From positions 496,001 through 560,000 of the forward strand of contig NZ_CP067421.1 of the NCBI RefSeq assembly GCF_016653635.2: DNA of 64,000 bases, written 5' to 3'. Positions within the stretch are counted from its first letter, which is position 1. The number at the start of each line of letters is the position of its first letter. The notes beneath the pieces are model-generated. The model did no database searches. It was not told the DNA's origin and saw only the letters and a list, made by a program, of their open reading frames with translations. The stretch comes from Skermanella sp. TT6. GTDB taxonomy: Bacteria; Pseudomonadota; Alphaproteobacteria; Azospirillales; Azospirillaceae. The position numbers and the translations under genes are program-made. Positions 24,141-33,550 of this stretch are shown in pieces.

Positions 24141-26246
24141 TCATGAATAACCTGAGTAGATGTAGGGTTGGCTACCCGCGTTCTTGACATCGTTCAGCAG
24201 CAGGCCCACCTCGGCTCCCGTGCTCTTCAATCGATCTACCGCCACTTTTATTTGCGCGCGTGGCGTCTTGCCCGCACGCATGACGAAAATCACGCCATCC
24301 GCTTGAGGGGCGATGTTCAAGGCGTCGCAGACCCTCATGATTGGGGGCGTATCGATCAGGATGACATCGTAATGCCGCATCATGAGGTGGATTAGCTTTG
24401 CGAAGGATCCGGATGTCAGGCTCGCGGGAGCTTGATTGATGGTCGCCTGATCAAATTCGATGACATGCACCGAGCTGGCGCTATCGACCTTGAGAATGGC
24501 CCCAAATTCCTCGAAATGCGTATCCCCCACGAGATTGGCGCGCATTGTCGAGGAAAGGGTCTGACGCCGCAGGTCGCCATCGATCACAAGCACCGTCCGT
24601 TTGTCGGCCGCGCAGGCCCGTGCCAGGGCGACCGTGACGGTTGTCTTGCCATCACCGGGTAAGGCGGAGCAGATCGCGAGCAACATGGCTCTTTTGTATC
24701 TGAGATTGGATTGGACCGCCGTTACGATGCCTCGTGCGCTCTCGATTTCAGTGCCGGTGGCCCCGGTGTCGAGGAAGTCCCGGTCCTTTCCTCCGCGTCT
24801 TTTGAGGCGCATGCGAGGCAAGGCGCCCAGCCCCCGACAGGAGAGATCGCTCGCTGCCCGCGTGAGGTCGGTGTAGCCGAGCATCGTGAGCGCCAATCCC
24901 AAGACGATCGCCAAGCCTGAGCCGCCGCCGACCATGCCACCCAAGGCCGCGAAGATCACCGTTCCCGGCCCATTGGGGAATAACGGAGTGGCGGCGTGGC
25001 TGACGATCCGCGCGTCGGGACGACCCAATTCGGAAGCGGATTCGCGCCGTTGCAAGCTGTCGAGGAAGCTTTGCAGAACCAGCCTTCGGGTTTCCACCTC
25101 GCGCAGCAGGCGTTCCATCTCCAGCTCAGCCAATCCCTGGTTATTGTTCTGCTTGCTAATTTTCTTGAATTCGGCCTCCAGGGCGGCGACACGAGAACTG
25201 GCGATTGTGGATTGGGCACGGAGACCATCCATGACCCGCTTGACCTCCGCCTCCACTTCGGCGATCAGGGTCTGGTATTCCTTTTGAACAGCCTGCACGG
25301 CGGGGTGCCGGTCACCAAGGTTAGTGCGGATATCGGAAAGCCGGCCGTTGACGTCAGCCACCCGAAGCCTGAGCTCCCGAACCGCGGCGTTGTCGATGGA
25401 CTCGGCGGCGGCGACGATGCCGGATCGGTCGAGTGCCGCCTTCGCCTCCTGCCATTTGGCCTGCGCGACCGCGAGATCGGCTCTCGCCTTGATCAATTCG
25501 GAATTCATCTCCGCGATTTGCTGACCATAAACAGGGCCGTTTCGACTGGTCACCAAGCCGTTGTCGGTACGGAAGGTCTGTACAGCCTGTTCCGCGCTCG
25601 CGACTTCCTGGCGCATACGGTCGATCCGCTCCTCCAGCCAGCGGGAGCTTTCGCGACTGAAGGTCACCTTCTGATTAAGCTGGGCGCCAAGATAGGTCTT
25701 CATCAAGCTGTTCAGAATGATGGCTGACTTCTTTGGATCAGGGCTTTCGAACGCGAGACCAATGGCGTTGGAGCGCTCCGTCGACCAAACCTCCAGATGG
25801 GAACGGACCGCCTCGCCGACGCTCAGGCGAATCTGTTCTGGATCGGCGGGTGCCTCAGCCTTGCCCATGATGGTGAGACGCGCGTCCGCCACCAATTTTC
25901 CAAGGAAAGTCGGGTCACGTAGGCTTGCGTTGAAGTCGGGATCATTGACCAACTGCAGTTGGTCCACCACCAGGAGCGCCAGGTCCCGCCCTCGAAGAAC
26001 CTCAGTTTCGGCGCGGACCCATGCCTCCTCAACTCGGTTCGGCGAAATCTCCGCCAAGGGAACCGCGCTGGCATCGGTTGGCTGAAGGACGATCAGGCCA
26101 TCGGCCCGCCAAGCCGGCTGCCTGTTCTGTGCCAAGGCCACGCCTCCGATGACACCAACCAGACCGATCGCCAGAACGATCCATTTCCGTTTCCAGACCA
26201 AGGCCAGTAGTTCGGTGACATTCAATGTTCCATCAGCGCGCAGCAT
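24141..26246 (-). CDS. Wzc/ExoP-like chain-length regulator fused to a tyrosine kinase
   Basis: A 701-residue inner-membrane protein that controls polymer length and export. The Wzz domain starts after a first membrane helix (WIVLAIGLVGVIGGVALA). A long coiled-coil periplasmic part includes RWLEERIDRMRQEVASAEQA, and a second helix region is GGMVGGGSGLAIVLGLALTM. The cytoplasmic BY-kinase domain has Walker A SALPGDGKTT near 528-537, Walker A' VLVIDGDLRR and Walker B VILIDTPP. The usual tyrosine cluster at the end is short (QPYIYSGYS, three tyrosines). The operon order is two glycosyltransferases, then this gene, then the pyruvyltransferase. No Wza-type outer-membrane channel gene is in the window. 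Confidence 0.92.
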   Translation of the reverse strand: MLRADGTLNVTELLALVWKRKWIVLAIGLVGVIGGVALAQNRQPAWRADGLIVLQPTDASAVPLAEISPNRVEEAWVRAETEVLRGRDLALLVVDQLQLVNDPDFNASLRDPTFLGKLVADARLTIMGKAEAPADPEQIRLSVGEAVRSHLEVWSTERSNAIGLAFESPDPKKSAIILNSLMKTYLGAQLNQKVTFSRESSRWLEERIDRMRQEVASAEQAVQTFRTDNGLVTSRNGPVYGQQIAEMNSELIKARADLAVAQAKWQEAKAALDRSGIVAAAESIDNAAVRELRLRVADVNGRLSDIRTNLGDRHPAVQAVQKEYQTLIAEVEAEVKRVMDGLRAQSTIASSRVAALEAEFKKISKQNNNQGLAELEMERLLREVETRRLVLQSFLDSLQRRESASELGRPDARIVSHAATPLFPNGPGTVIFAALGGMVGGGSGLAIVLGLALTMLGYTDLTRAASDLSCRGLGALPRMRLKRRGGKDRDFLDTGATGTEIESARGIVTAVQSNLRYKRAMLLAICSALPGDGKTTVTVALARACAADKRTVLVIDGDLRRQTLSSTMRANLVGDTHFEEFGAILKVDSASSVHVIEFDQATINQAPASLTSGSFAKLIHLMMRHYDVILIDTPPIMRVCDALNIAPQADGVIFVMRAGKTPRAQIKVAVDRLKSTGAEVGLLLNDVKNAGSQPYIYSGYS

Positions 26247-26295
26247 GTCGAGCCTTCAGCATTTCGGGCGGGAAAACGGGAGTTCCATCTACTTT

Positions 26296-27492
26296 TCAAG
26301 CGGCAACGTGAAGCAACTTATAGGTGTGAAAGGCATTGTCCCAGACCTTGCGCATGCCGGCGTAGACTTGGTCAGGGGTAATTTCCATGCCGCGCGCCCT
26401 GCAATCCGCGCTCATGACGGCCAAGCGGTCGACGTCCATCGCTTCGATCATCGCCTCGCTCAATCGATCACTGTCGTCGGGTGGAACCAGCCAGCCTGTC
26501 CGGCCTTGGTCGATCAAATCCAAACTGCCGCCCTGGTTCGTCGCGATGACGGGCCTTCCGTGCTGGAATGCCTCCAGCGTGACGCGGCCGAACGGTTCCG
26601 ACCACAAAGATGGCACCACGAGAATATGGCAGCGGGCGAAAAGCTCCGCTGGGGGCAATTGGCCAAGGAACTCCACCGGCCGGCCGGTGGCGAGATCACC
26701 TAGCTTGGCCATGTATTCGGCATCGCCCGATCCGGCGATCAGCACCCGCGCACCCGCCGGCAGCCGAGCCGATGCCGCGATCAAGGTCTCAACTCCCTTG
26801 ACCAATTCGATGCGGCCGAGGAAGCCGAAGGTCACGGGTGTCGACGGCAGGGGAGGGGGCACCGGTGGAGGAGCCACCGGCGAATGGATGACGGTCACAT
26901 CCGAGTGCTTGAACAGCCCAGCCTGCTTCAGTTTGCTCGCGAGGTCAGTCCCGACGGCGACCGCCCCATGGGCTTTTGCCGTGTGCCGGACGCGAGGACC
27001 TAGAAACACGCCACACGATCCGCAAGCGGACTGACAAACCGCGCCTTTGTGGTACATCGTCGCGCGGGGACAGATCAGGTACGGATCGTGGCATACGACG
27101 ACACTAGGAGCCCGCCGAGCCGCCACGGAGATCACTCGTGGAGAGAAGCCTTTGAGATTGTGCAGCGAGATCAGGTCTGGCCGAATGCGGTCGAGCAAGG
27201 TCGCCACACGCTTCGCCATTACCGGATTGTCGGAGTCGAGCGCCGTGAAAATGGGTTTGAGGAGCTTGGGTGGACCCCCGAAACGCCACGGCCAGCAGAC
27301 ATTCCATAGCGGCAGGAAATGAACGATCAGCCGGTCACGTTGCTCCCTGTGATAACCGCCATCGGGACAAAGCGTGATCAACTCCACCTCGCCTCCCGCG
27401 TCGAGGTGGGCGCGCGCGATCGTCGCCACCGACCGTTCAGCCCCACCATTGGCATAAGGCGGGAACTGGCCATGGATCATGGCGAGTTTCAT
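26296..27492 (-). CDS. Glycosyltransferase family 4 type enzyme
   Basis: A 398-residue GT-B glycosyltransferase. The N-terminal acceptor domain starts MIHGQFPPYANGGAERSVAT. The C-terminal donor-binding domain has FLGRIELVKGVETLIAASAR, VLIAGSGDAEYM and the E-x7-E signature region PSLWSEPFGRVTLEAFQHG. It probably adds one sugar to the lipid-linked EPS repeat unit at the inner membrane. Its start overlaps the stop of the previous gene by four bases (27489-27492), so the two are coupled. Donor and linkage cannot be told from sequence. Confidence 0.92.
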   Translation of the reverse strand: MKLAMIHGQFPPYANGGAERSVATIARAHLDAGGEVELITLCPDGGYHREQRDRLIVHFLPLWNVCWPWRFGGPPKLLKPIFTALDSDNPVMAKRVATLLDRIRPDLISLHNLKGFSPRVISVAARRAPSVVVCHDPYLICPRATMYHKGAVCQSACGSCGVFLGPRVRHTAKAHGAVAVGTDLASKLKQAGLFKHSDVTVIHSPVAPPPVPPPLPSTPVTFGFLGRIELVKGVETLIAASARLPAGARVLIAGSGDAEYMAKLGDLATGRPVEFLGQLPPAELFARCHILVVPSLWSEPFGRVTLEAFQHGRPVIATNQGGSLDLIDQGRTGWLVPPDDSDRLSEAMIEAMDVDRLAVMSADCRARGMEITPDQVYAGMRKVWDNAFHTYKLLHVAA

Positions 27493-28667
27493 GAGCGCGC
27501 CCCCGAACTCTCACCGTCCCAGGCGTGTGTCGCCACCGCCTCCTTCGATGCGAGGATTTGACGACTCAGGATCACGTGTCTATTGACGTAGCCGCGGGCG
27601 GATAGATCGAGCGTACGCACCCGTTCCGAGGCCCGCGCTACCAGGCCATTGGCCAACGCTGGTGAGTTGGACAGTTCCCTCACCGCGACGCGCAGCGCAT
27701 CGGGGTCGCCGGGTGGTACGTAAAAGGCAGATCCAGCGGGGAAGTAGTCCTCCAAGCCACCAGTGTCCGAAGCGATCATCGGGGTCCCCGCGAGCGCCGC
27801 CTCGATCATCACCGTGATGCCGGAAGCGTGGTTGTTCCGGCGAAGGGGGACTACGACCACGTCGGCCGTTTGATAGGCGTTGATCACTCCCGCGGCGTCC
27901 GCGCGGGAGACGAAGATGTTGTCGTGGCCAGTCGCCAGCGCCGAGACCAGCTTCACCCGGGGCGTCAGGATATCCACTTGGTAATCCGGTATGCTTCCGA
28001 AAGCGCTGATCAGCGTTTCCCAATCGCGATCGACATCATTTCCCACGGCGACCACGCGCAGCGGGTATCGGGCCGTTCGAGCGGCCGCCTCCAAGGTGGG
28101 GGGAGGGGCGGGCACGTTCCGGGAGATCCCGTAATGGACGACGGACACGGGGACGCCCGGAACCGCTTGACTGGCGATCCGGGCATTGACCGGTGACAAA
28201 GTCGTCAGGAGATCGGCGTGTCTCATGATATAGCGATACAGCGCGCGCCGCCAGCCTGGCAGATCGTTCCAGAGATCCCACAACCAAACGCTTTGCGCTA
28301 TGATTTTGGGTTGGGTCTTCCTGCCGAACGCGCGCATGAACAGGATCGCGAGATGTTCGCGTTCCGTATGCGTCCATATCACATCGGCGTTCATCATCCG
28401 CGCACTGTTGCGCCAAGCGTGGATCAGATCGAAGCCGAGAAGCCGAGTACCGATACGGCGGACGAGGGAGGACGCCCCGCTTTCCTCTGGGTGTACCGAG
28501 AAGGAAACGGCGCAGCCCTGATCCTCCGCGAGATGGTAAGCATAAGGCGTCCGCTCGGGATGCTTGCCCGACAAATAGTTCTCTTGCCAATGAGCTAACC
28601 CCTTTTCCAAGTTGCCTCTCAAGGATTGACTAACCGGAAGATGTACGAATATCTTGATCAAATCCAT
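27489..28667 (-). CDS. Glycosyltransferase (GT-B fold), first gene of the left EPS operon
   Basis: A 392-residue protein with start at 28667 (MDLIKIFVHLPVSQSLRGNL); an in-frame ATG farther upstream has no ribosome site. The N-terminal half contains DVIWTHTEREHLAILFMRAF and QSVWLWDLWNDLPGWRRA. The C-terminal half contains the donor-site region VVPLRRNNHASGITVMIEAA and IASDTGGLEDYF, as in GT4/GT1 enzymes. It heads the operon of two glycosyltransferases, a kinase and a pyruvyltransferase. The promoter must lie in the AT-rich gap 28668-28831 shared with the divergent polymerase gene. The sugar specificity is unknown. Confidence 0.88.
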   Translation of the reverse strand: MDLIKIFVHLPVSQSLRGNLEKGLAHWQENYLSGKHPERTPYAYHLAEDQGCAVSFSVHPEESGASSLVRRIGTRLLGFDLIHAWRNSARMMNADVIWTHTEREHLAILFMRAFGRKTQPKIIAQSVWLWDLWNDLPGWRRALYRYIMRHADLLTTLSPVNARIASQAVPGVPVSVVHYGISRNVPAPPPTLEAAARTARYPLRVVAVGNDVDRDWETLISAFGSIPDYQVDILTPRVKLVSALATGHDNIFVSRADAAGVINAYQTADVVVVPLRRNNHASGITVMIEAALAGTPMIASDTGGLEDYFPAGSAFYVPPGDPDALRVAVRELSNSPALANGLVARASERVRTLDLSARGYVNRHVILSRQILASKEAVATHAWDGESSGARS

Positions 28668-28831
28668 CTGGACTATTCCCCATTTGCCATATTCGCAATG
28701 GACATCTGATGCACTTTCAAAGCTCAAATGGTATCGTGTTGTTCGCATCTGCAAAATCAAAAAACGCATTGTCGGCAGGTTTTGGAAATATGAATCGGAT
28801 TACCTCAAACGTAACTGGAGGCGGGAAAAAG
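28668..28831. promoter_or_regulatory. Divergent, AT-rich promoter region of two EPS transcripts
   Basis: This 164-base gap separates the leftward glycosyltransferase operon from the rightward polymerase gene and is visibly richer in A and T than the genes around it. Promoters for both directions must lie here, but no pair of boxes is clear enough to name. Confidence 0.45.
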
Positions 28832-30100
28832 ATGATGCCGCTCCATCTATGCGTCATCATCTGTACAGTGACCAATCCATTCGCCTTGCGCTTTGGTAAT
28901 TCCGAGCTCGCGATAGCACTGCCACTGGCTCTATTGGTGCTGGGCGGATCCGTCCTTATTGGGAACGCGCGGATAGACGCCGCCCGCCTCACGGCATGGG
29001 CGCTTGTCGTCGCCTTGATCGCATTGCTGACGGCGTTCGCGAGTCACAATCCGACCCTGACTTCATTAGGGCTTTTGTCGGTCACCTACTTTCTGCTGAC
29101 TTTTTCCATTCCCTGCACGCCGGAGGAACGCACTGGCTTGCTGGAGTTCATCCAGAAGACCTTGCTGGTGATCGCCGTCGTCGGTATTTGTCAATTTATC
29201 CTGCAGTTCGCGTTTCGGACACCCGCGTTCTTCTCGCTCCATGGCTTCGTTCCCGAAGCCCTTCTGAAGACCGGCGTCAACACGGTTATCCCACTGTCCT
29301 ACGGGGCATCGATTTTCAAAAGCAACGCTTGGGTTTTCGCGGAGCCATCGGGATTGTCCCAGGCGATGGGGTTGGCGATCGCCGTCGACTTGCTGGTACT
29401 CGGCATCCGTCGGCGAACGGCCGTATTCGGTCTATGCCAGCTGCTGACATATTCCGGAACGGGGATGATCATGACCGTTTGCGCCTTGTTGCTGGCGTTC
29501 TGGGTCAAGGGAAACTGGCGGGTGCTGGCGGCACTCGCCATTGGTGCCTGCCTGTTGCTGCCCTTCACGGACGCCCTCAACATCGGTGCCATAACTCGGC
29601 GGTTGAACGAATTCAACACGACGGAGTCAAGCGCTTTCGCCCGCTTTATCAGCCCCATGTGGATCGTTTCCGAGTACAGCTTGCCGCATCCAGATCGATT
29701 CTTGATCGGCTATGGAGCCGGCAGCGTCAGCGACATACTCGCGAAGTTGCATTACGAGGGCTTCGATCCGACTTGGGCCAAGGCCTTCCTGGAATATGGC
29801 TTGATTGGATCCGTCGCCATTCTTGGTTACACGCTTTTTCCCATACTGGTGGGAGGTCGCTTTCCAGCGCTTGGCGTGGTGCACACCGTACAATTCCTAT
29901 TCCTCGGTGGGTTCCTGCTAAGCCCACAGACCGTCCTGATGATCGGCGTGATCCATATCCTTCCAAGGAGGAATGGAGATCCCGCCGCCCAGCGTGAAAA
30001 AAAACGTCATCCAAGTCGCGGCCGACCCGCCGGCGGTGTCGCCGGCCGACCGGCCGCGAGCGCGGTCGGCGAGATGACGACGGGATGGCCGGAAGCCTAG
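28832..30100 (+). CDS. Wzy-type polysaccharide polymerase (copy 1)
   Basis: A 422-residue integral membrane protein with about ten hydrophobic segments, for example LAIALPLALLVLGGSVLIG, LLVIAVVGICQFILQF and VLAALAIGACLLLPF. The large loop contains SNAWVFAEPSGLSQAMGLAI, a pattern seen in O-antigen polymerase/ligase-like proteins. It would join repeat units in the periplasm. The start at 28832 is supported by GGAGG upstream; a longer frame begins at 28709 without such a site. The last 45 residues are hydrophilic, Pro/Arg-rich, and coincide with a strong inverted repeat (30016-30059). It converges with the flippase gene, leaving four bases between the stops. Confidence 0.85.
   Translation: MMPLHLCVIICTVTNPFALRFGNSELAIALPLALLVLGGSVLIGNARIDAARLTAWALVVALIALLTAFASHNPTLTSLGLLSVTYFLLTFSIPCTPEERTGLLEFIQKTLLVIAVVGICQFILQFAFRTPAFFSLHGFVPEALLKTGVNTVIPLSYGASIFKSNAWVFAEPSGLSQAMGLAIAVDLLVLGIRRRTAVFGLCQLLTYSGTGMIMTVCALLLAFWVKGNWRVLAALAIGACLLLPFTDALNIGAITRRLNEFNTTESSAFARFISPMWIVSEYSLPHPDRFLIGYGAGSVSDILAKLHYEGFDPTWAKAFLEYGLIGSVAILGYTLFPILVGGRFPALGVVHTVQFLFLGGFLLSPQTVLMIGVIHILPRRNGDPAAQREKKRHPSRGRPAGGVAGRPAASAVGEMTTGWPEA
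29997..30059 (-). terminator. Strong intrinsic terminator of the flippase operon, inside the polymerase gene
   Basis: Read on the minus strand, two 20-base arms (30059-30040 and 30035-30016) pair around an ACAC loop with two wobbles and one mismatch. They are followed after 11 bases by eight T residues (30004-29997). It lies just past the flippase stop at 30105, so it should end the leftward GT2-priming transferase-flippase transcript. It overlaps the last codons of the convergent polymerase gene. Confidence 0.75.
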
Positions 30101-30104
30101 CCGA

Positions 30105-31562
30105 TCAAGCTCCAAGGGGTTTCGCCTTGGTGAACCAGGGCAGCACCACTTTGATCATCAGGGCGAAACGGCGCATTAGCATTTCCCGGTCGATCAGCAG
30201 AAGCACCGGAAAATAGACCAGAAGGCCGATCGAAGCCTTGGCGACCGCGGCGCCCGTTCCCTCCCAAGGAACCGACACCATGGCCATGCCCATCAGTGAC
30301 GCGGCGATTGCCGGCGCAACGATGCGCCGGCCCAGCGATGTCAATGTGCAACCAGTCAAGTGGGACACGATCAGCAATCGAACCGGCACCATCAGCGCGG
30401 CCCCGGCGGCCAGCGAAATCGGTCCGCTGAGGGGCCCGAGCAACGGCGCGGTGGCCATGAGTGTCGCGATGACGATGACGAATTCCCCGCTGGTCGCGAC
30501 CACGCGCCATATCGGCTTACCGGTGGCGGACGCCACCGAGTTGACGAACACCGACCACGCGGTGAAGGCCGTCGAGAGGGCGAGGACGCGCAGGTATGGC
30601 ACACTGTCGATCCACTGGACGCCAACGACCAAGCCAATGATATCGGGAGCCAGCACCGCGAAGGTCACGAACAGCGGCATCGCGAAGAAAGCCGCGAAAC
30701 CAGCGCTTTCCGCGAAGTTCTCGCCTAGCTTGGCGCCATTGCCGGCATGGCGGGACAGCACGCTCACGGAAACCGCCGACACCGCGGTGAAGGCGACCGA
30801 TCTTGGGGTCTCGACCATCCTCTGCGCCAAGTTGACGAAGCCCAGCGTCGACGGTCCAAACAACGACCCGAGCGCCAATTGGGTGATCCTGCTACCTCCC
30901 ATGGCGGAGAATTCCCCGATGGTCCATACGGCGGAAAACTTGAGCAGACCGCGCGCGGTTCGACCGGCGAACCTCCAGCTTGGCCGATGCCCACCGAAAC
31001 GAAGGATGACGATCGCCGCCACGGCCTCGCCGATGATTTGCTGGGCGACAAGAGCCCAGGCTCCATATCCCAGATACGCTATGATCACGCCAGCCAAACC
31101 GCCGAACAGCCGGCCGCTCAAGCTGCGGATCGCGATCTGGCGGAAGCGCATCGTCCGTGCGAGCCGAGCCCTTGGAACGATGACTAGTCCCTTCAGCAAC
31201 AACACGGTGGCGAAGGCGATGGTCGGTGCGCTGGCGCCATGGAACTCGAACGCTTCCGCCAGCAGGGGACCGCCGATCGCCAGGATCAGCGCGGAGCCTA
31301 TTCCCGCCAAGATGCTCAACCAGAAGCCCGTGTCCAGGACCTCGCGTGTCAGATGCTTGTGCTGGACCAGCGGTTCGTAAAGACTGAATGGCAACAACGA
31401 TAGCAACTGCATCAACATGAAGCCGAAGCTCGCTATGCCGAATTCCGCCGGCCCTAGGCTGCGCGCCATGAAAAGCATGACGAGGAACGACAGTCCGACC
31501 ATGCCTCCGCTTTCGACAAGCGCCCAGAAGATGGATCGGCCTACCTTTTCAGCTCCTCGCAT
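30105..31562 (-). CDS. Wzx-type polysaccharide flippase (copy 1)
   Basis: A 485-residue protein with about twelve to fourteen hydrophobic segments, in the MOP (oligosaccharide flippase, WzxC-like) superfamily. Typical parts are FWALVESGGMVGLSFLVMLF and ARSLGPAEFGIASFGFMLMQ at the N-terminus and SMGGSRITQLALGSLFGPST-like sequence in the middle. It would flip the undecaprenyl-linked repeat unit across the inner membrane. It is the last gene of the operon GT2 (33550), priming transferase, flippase, and a strong terminator lies just beyond it. The gap to the priming transferase is 69 bases. Confidence 0.88.
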   Translation of the reverse strand: MRGAEKVGRSIFWALVESGGMVGLSFLVMLFMARSLGPAEFGIASFGFMLMQLLSLLPFSLYEPLVQHKHLTREVLDTGFWLSILAGIGSALILAIGGPLLAEAFEFHGASAPTIAFATVLLLKGLVIVPRARLARTMRFRQIAIRSLSGRLFGGLAGVIIAYLGYGAWALVAQQIIGEAVAAIVILRFGGHRPSWRFAGRTARGLLKFSAVWTIGEFSAMGGSRITQLALGSLFGPSTLGFVNLAQRMVETPRSVAFTAVSAVSVSVLSRHAGNGAKLGENFAESAGFAAFFAMPLFVTFAVLAPDIIGLVVGVQWIDSVPYLRVLALSTAFTAWSVFVNSVASATGKPIWRVVATSGEFVIVIATLMATAPLLGPLSGPISLAAGAALMVPVRLLIVSHLTGCTLTSLGRRIVAPAIAASLMGMAMVSVPWEGTGAAVAKASIGLLVYFPVLLLIDREMLMRRFALMIKVVLPWFTKAKPLGA

Positions 31563-31631
31563 TCAATACTCCTGACATGGAATGAAGCCGCCTCGGCTCC
31601 GCATTTCCGCTGTATGGGTGGTTGAATGACT

Positions 31632-32321
31632 TCAATAGGCGCCAGAACCGCGGATGACCACCAGGGGCGTCTTGATCAAAATCAGCATGTCCTGCGCTAT
31701 GGACCAATCCGTCACATAGGCCACGTCGAGATTGACCCGTCTGACATATGTGGTGTCCGAGCGCCCTTGGATCTGCCAGGCGCCGGTTATGCCTGGCCTG
31801 CAGCGGATGTAAGCACCGAAGTGGTTTCCGTAGAACGCGATTTCCTTTTCGACGATGGGACGCGGACCGACCATGCTCATGTCGCCTTTGAGCACGTTGA
31901 TCAGTTGAGGCAACTCATCCAAGCTGGTCTTGCGCAAGATGCGCCCGATCGGTGTTACCCTGGGGTCGTCACGCAGCTTGAAAGTCGCTTCCCATTCCAG
32001 TCTCGCATCCGGATTGGCCTGCAGGTGATTTACCAGAACATCGTCGGCGTTTGTCGTCATCGTCCGAAACTTCAGGCAGTCGAAGGACTGGCCCTTGGCG
32101 CCGATGCGCTTGTGTCGGAACAAGACTGGACCGCCGTCAGCCCGGGTCAAAAAGTAAATGATCAGACAGGTTGGAGCGAAGATGATGAGTAAGGTCAAAG
32201 CGCTGGCAATATCGAATAGGCGTTTGACACGCTGTTCATAGAGCGGTTTGCTCTCATAAAGCGGTGGCACCGTGCCCGTGCCGATCGTACTTTGTTCTAT
32301 GATCGTGTCATGCATGGTCAA
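31632..32321 (-). CDS. Priming sugar-phosphate transferase (ExoY/WcaJ C-terminal type)
   Basis: A 229-residue bacterial sugar transferase that moves a sugar phosphate from a nucleotide to undecaprenyl phosphate, the first step of EPS repeat-unit assembly. A single membrane segment (LFDIASALTLLIIFAPTCLI) is followed by the catalytic core: GPVLFRHKRIGAKGQSFDCL, KFRTM, RKTSLDELPQLINVLKGDMS, MVGPRP, and RPGITGAWQIQGRSD. It lacks the large N-terminal four-helix domain of WbaP/WcaJ, so it resembles the short ExoY form that makes galactosyl lipid in succinoglycan synthesis. The donor sugar is not determined by sequence. Confidence 0.92.
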   Translation of the reverse strand: MTMHDTIIEQSTIGTGTVPPLYESKPLYEQRVKRLFDIASALTLLIIFAPTCLIIYFLTRADGGPVLFRHKRIGAKGQSFDCLKFRTMTTNADDVLVNHLQANPDARLEWEATFKLRDDPRVTPIGRILRKTSLDELPQLINVLKGDMSMVGPRPIVEKEIAFYGNHFGAYIRCRPGITGAWQIQGRSDTTYVRRVNLDVAYVTDWSIAQDMLILIKTPLVVIRGSGAY

Positions 32322-32377
32322 GCCTCCTGATGAAGCCCACGCAATTTGGGCTCAAGATATTGTGGGATGGGATCAAG

Positions 32378-33550
32378 TCACCTGTTGGCACTTGGCGTGC
32401 GGACTGAGGCGGGGGGTGTCCAGATCTGGAACTGGTCACCTGACAACGATCGCCAAATGCCCACGGATATCGCGACGAACGCACGACCGACTTCGAAAAT
32501 TCGTTTCAGGAGCGAAGGTCTGATCACCCGAAGCAAGGCGAGGACGACCAATCCAGTGACGCAAACCCCCACGGCCGTAGCCAGTCCCCTGGATGAGACC
32601 AGCCCCAGCAGGGCGAACAATCCGCCAGCGGCGAGCAGGGGTCCGGTTATCCAGCGCAGAAGCTTGTGCGACACGTATCTGTACGCGATCGCGGGGCCTT
32701 GACGCGCGATGCGTGGCCACAGCATGCGGTGGACATTGAAAGCTTGGCAGGAGATCCGTACCTTGCGGCTGAATTCCTCCTTGCCGTCGGTCGACGATTT
32801 TTCCCAAGCCCGCACATCAGGCGCTCTCACGACCCTATGGCCGGAACAGAGAACATCCAGGGATACATAGAAATCGTCGATGATATTGTCCGGCACCTCG
32901 GGATAAAGCGCGCGCCTCATCGCGAAGATGGAGCCATCGGCGCCGACGACCGATCCGGTGTCGCTCTCGAGGGACTTGATGGTTTCCTCCAGGGACCAAT
33001 AGGCCGCTCCGACTGAGGCGGTTTCGGATTCATTACCATTCGTGTACTTGAGCGTCCCGCAGACCAGTCCAATTTGGGGATCGCGAAAGTACTTGGCGAG
33101 CCGGCGTACGATATCCGAGGACAACATCACGTTGGCGTCGGTGAAAATCAGGATTTCCGAGCTTGTCATGCGTACAAGGGTTTTCATGCCATGGGTCTTT
33201 CCAGCCCGGGCTGATCCATGCACCACCGTTATCCTGTCCGCGTACCGATCGAGGATGGCCCTGGTCGCATCTGATGAATAGTCATTATATACTAGTATTT
33301 CCAGATTTCTGTTGGGAGATGAGATGGACAGAAGATTATTTAGTTTTTCTTCGATGACGGCAGCCTCGTTGTAAGCGCACATCAATACCGCATACGAACT
33401 GGGGGAGCTTTGATTCAATCTGTTTGAATGGATTTTAACCGACCTACGAGATAGATTATTTAACCAATACAACGACAGCGGATATGTGCTGAAAGGATGA
33501 AGCGCCAAAAGCACTAAGAGAAATGCTAGGAAAAAAAATAATACTTCCAT
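32378..33550 (-). CDS. Membrane-bound GT2 glycosyltransferase
   Basis: A 390-residue family 2 enzyme with start at 33550 (AGGA seven bases upstream). One N-terminal membrane helix (FFFLAFLLVLLALHPF) precedes the GT-A domain: VLMCAYNEAAVIEEKLNNLL, ILVYNDYSSDATR, IFTDANVML (the DxD-like metal site) and SVVGADGSIFAMRR. The motif KVRISCQAFN near residue 270 resembles the acceptor region Q/RxxRW. Two or three C-terminal membrane helices follow. It is the first gene of its operon and fits EPS backbone synthesis. The AT-rich region upstream holds its promoter. Confidence 0.88.
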   Translation of the reverse strand: MEVLFFFLAFLLVLLALHPFSTYPLSLYWLNNLSRRSVKIHSNRLNQSSPSSYAVLMCAYNEAAVIEEKLNNLLSISSPNRNLEILVYNDYSSDATRAILDRYADRITVVHGSARAGKTHGMKTLVRMTSSEILIFTDANVMLSSDIVRRLAKYFRDPQIGLVCGTLKYTNGNESETASVGAAYWSLEETIKSLESDTGSVVGADGSIFAMRRALYPEVPDNIIDDFYVSLDVLCSGHRVVRAPDVRAWEKSSTDGKEEFSRKVRISCQAFNVHRMLWPRIARQGPAIAYRYVSHKLLRWITGPLLAAGGLFALLGLVSSRGLATAVGVCVTGLVVLALLRVIRPSLLKRIFEVGRAFVAISVGIWRSLSGDQFQIWTPPASVRTPSANR

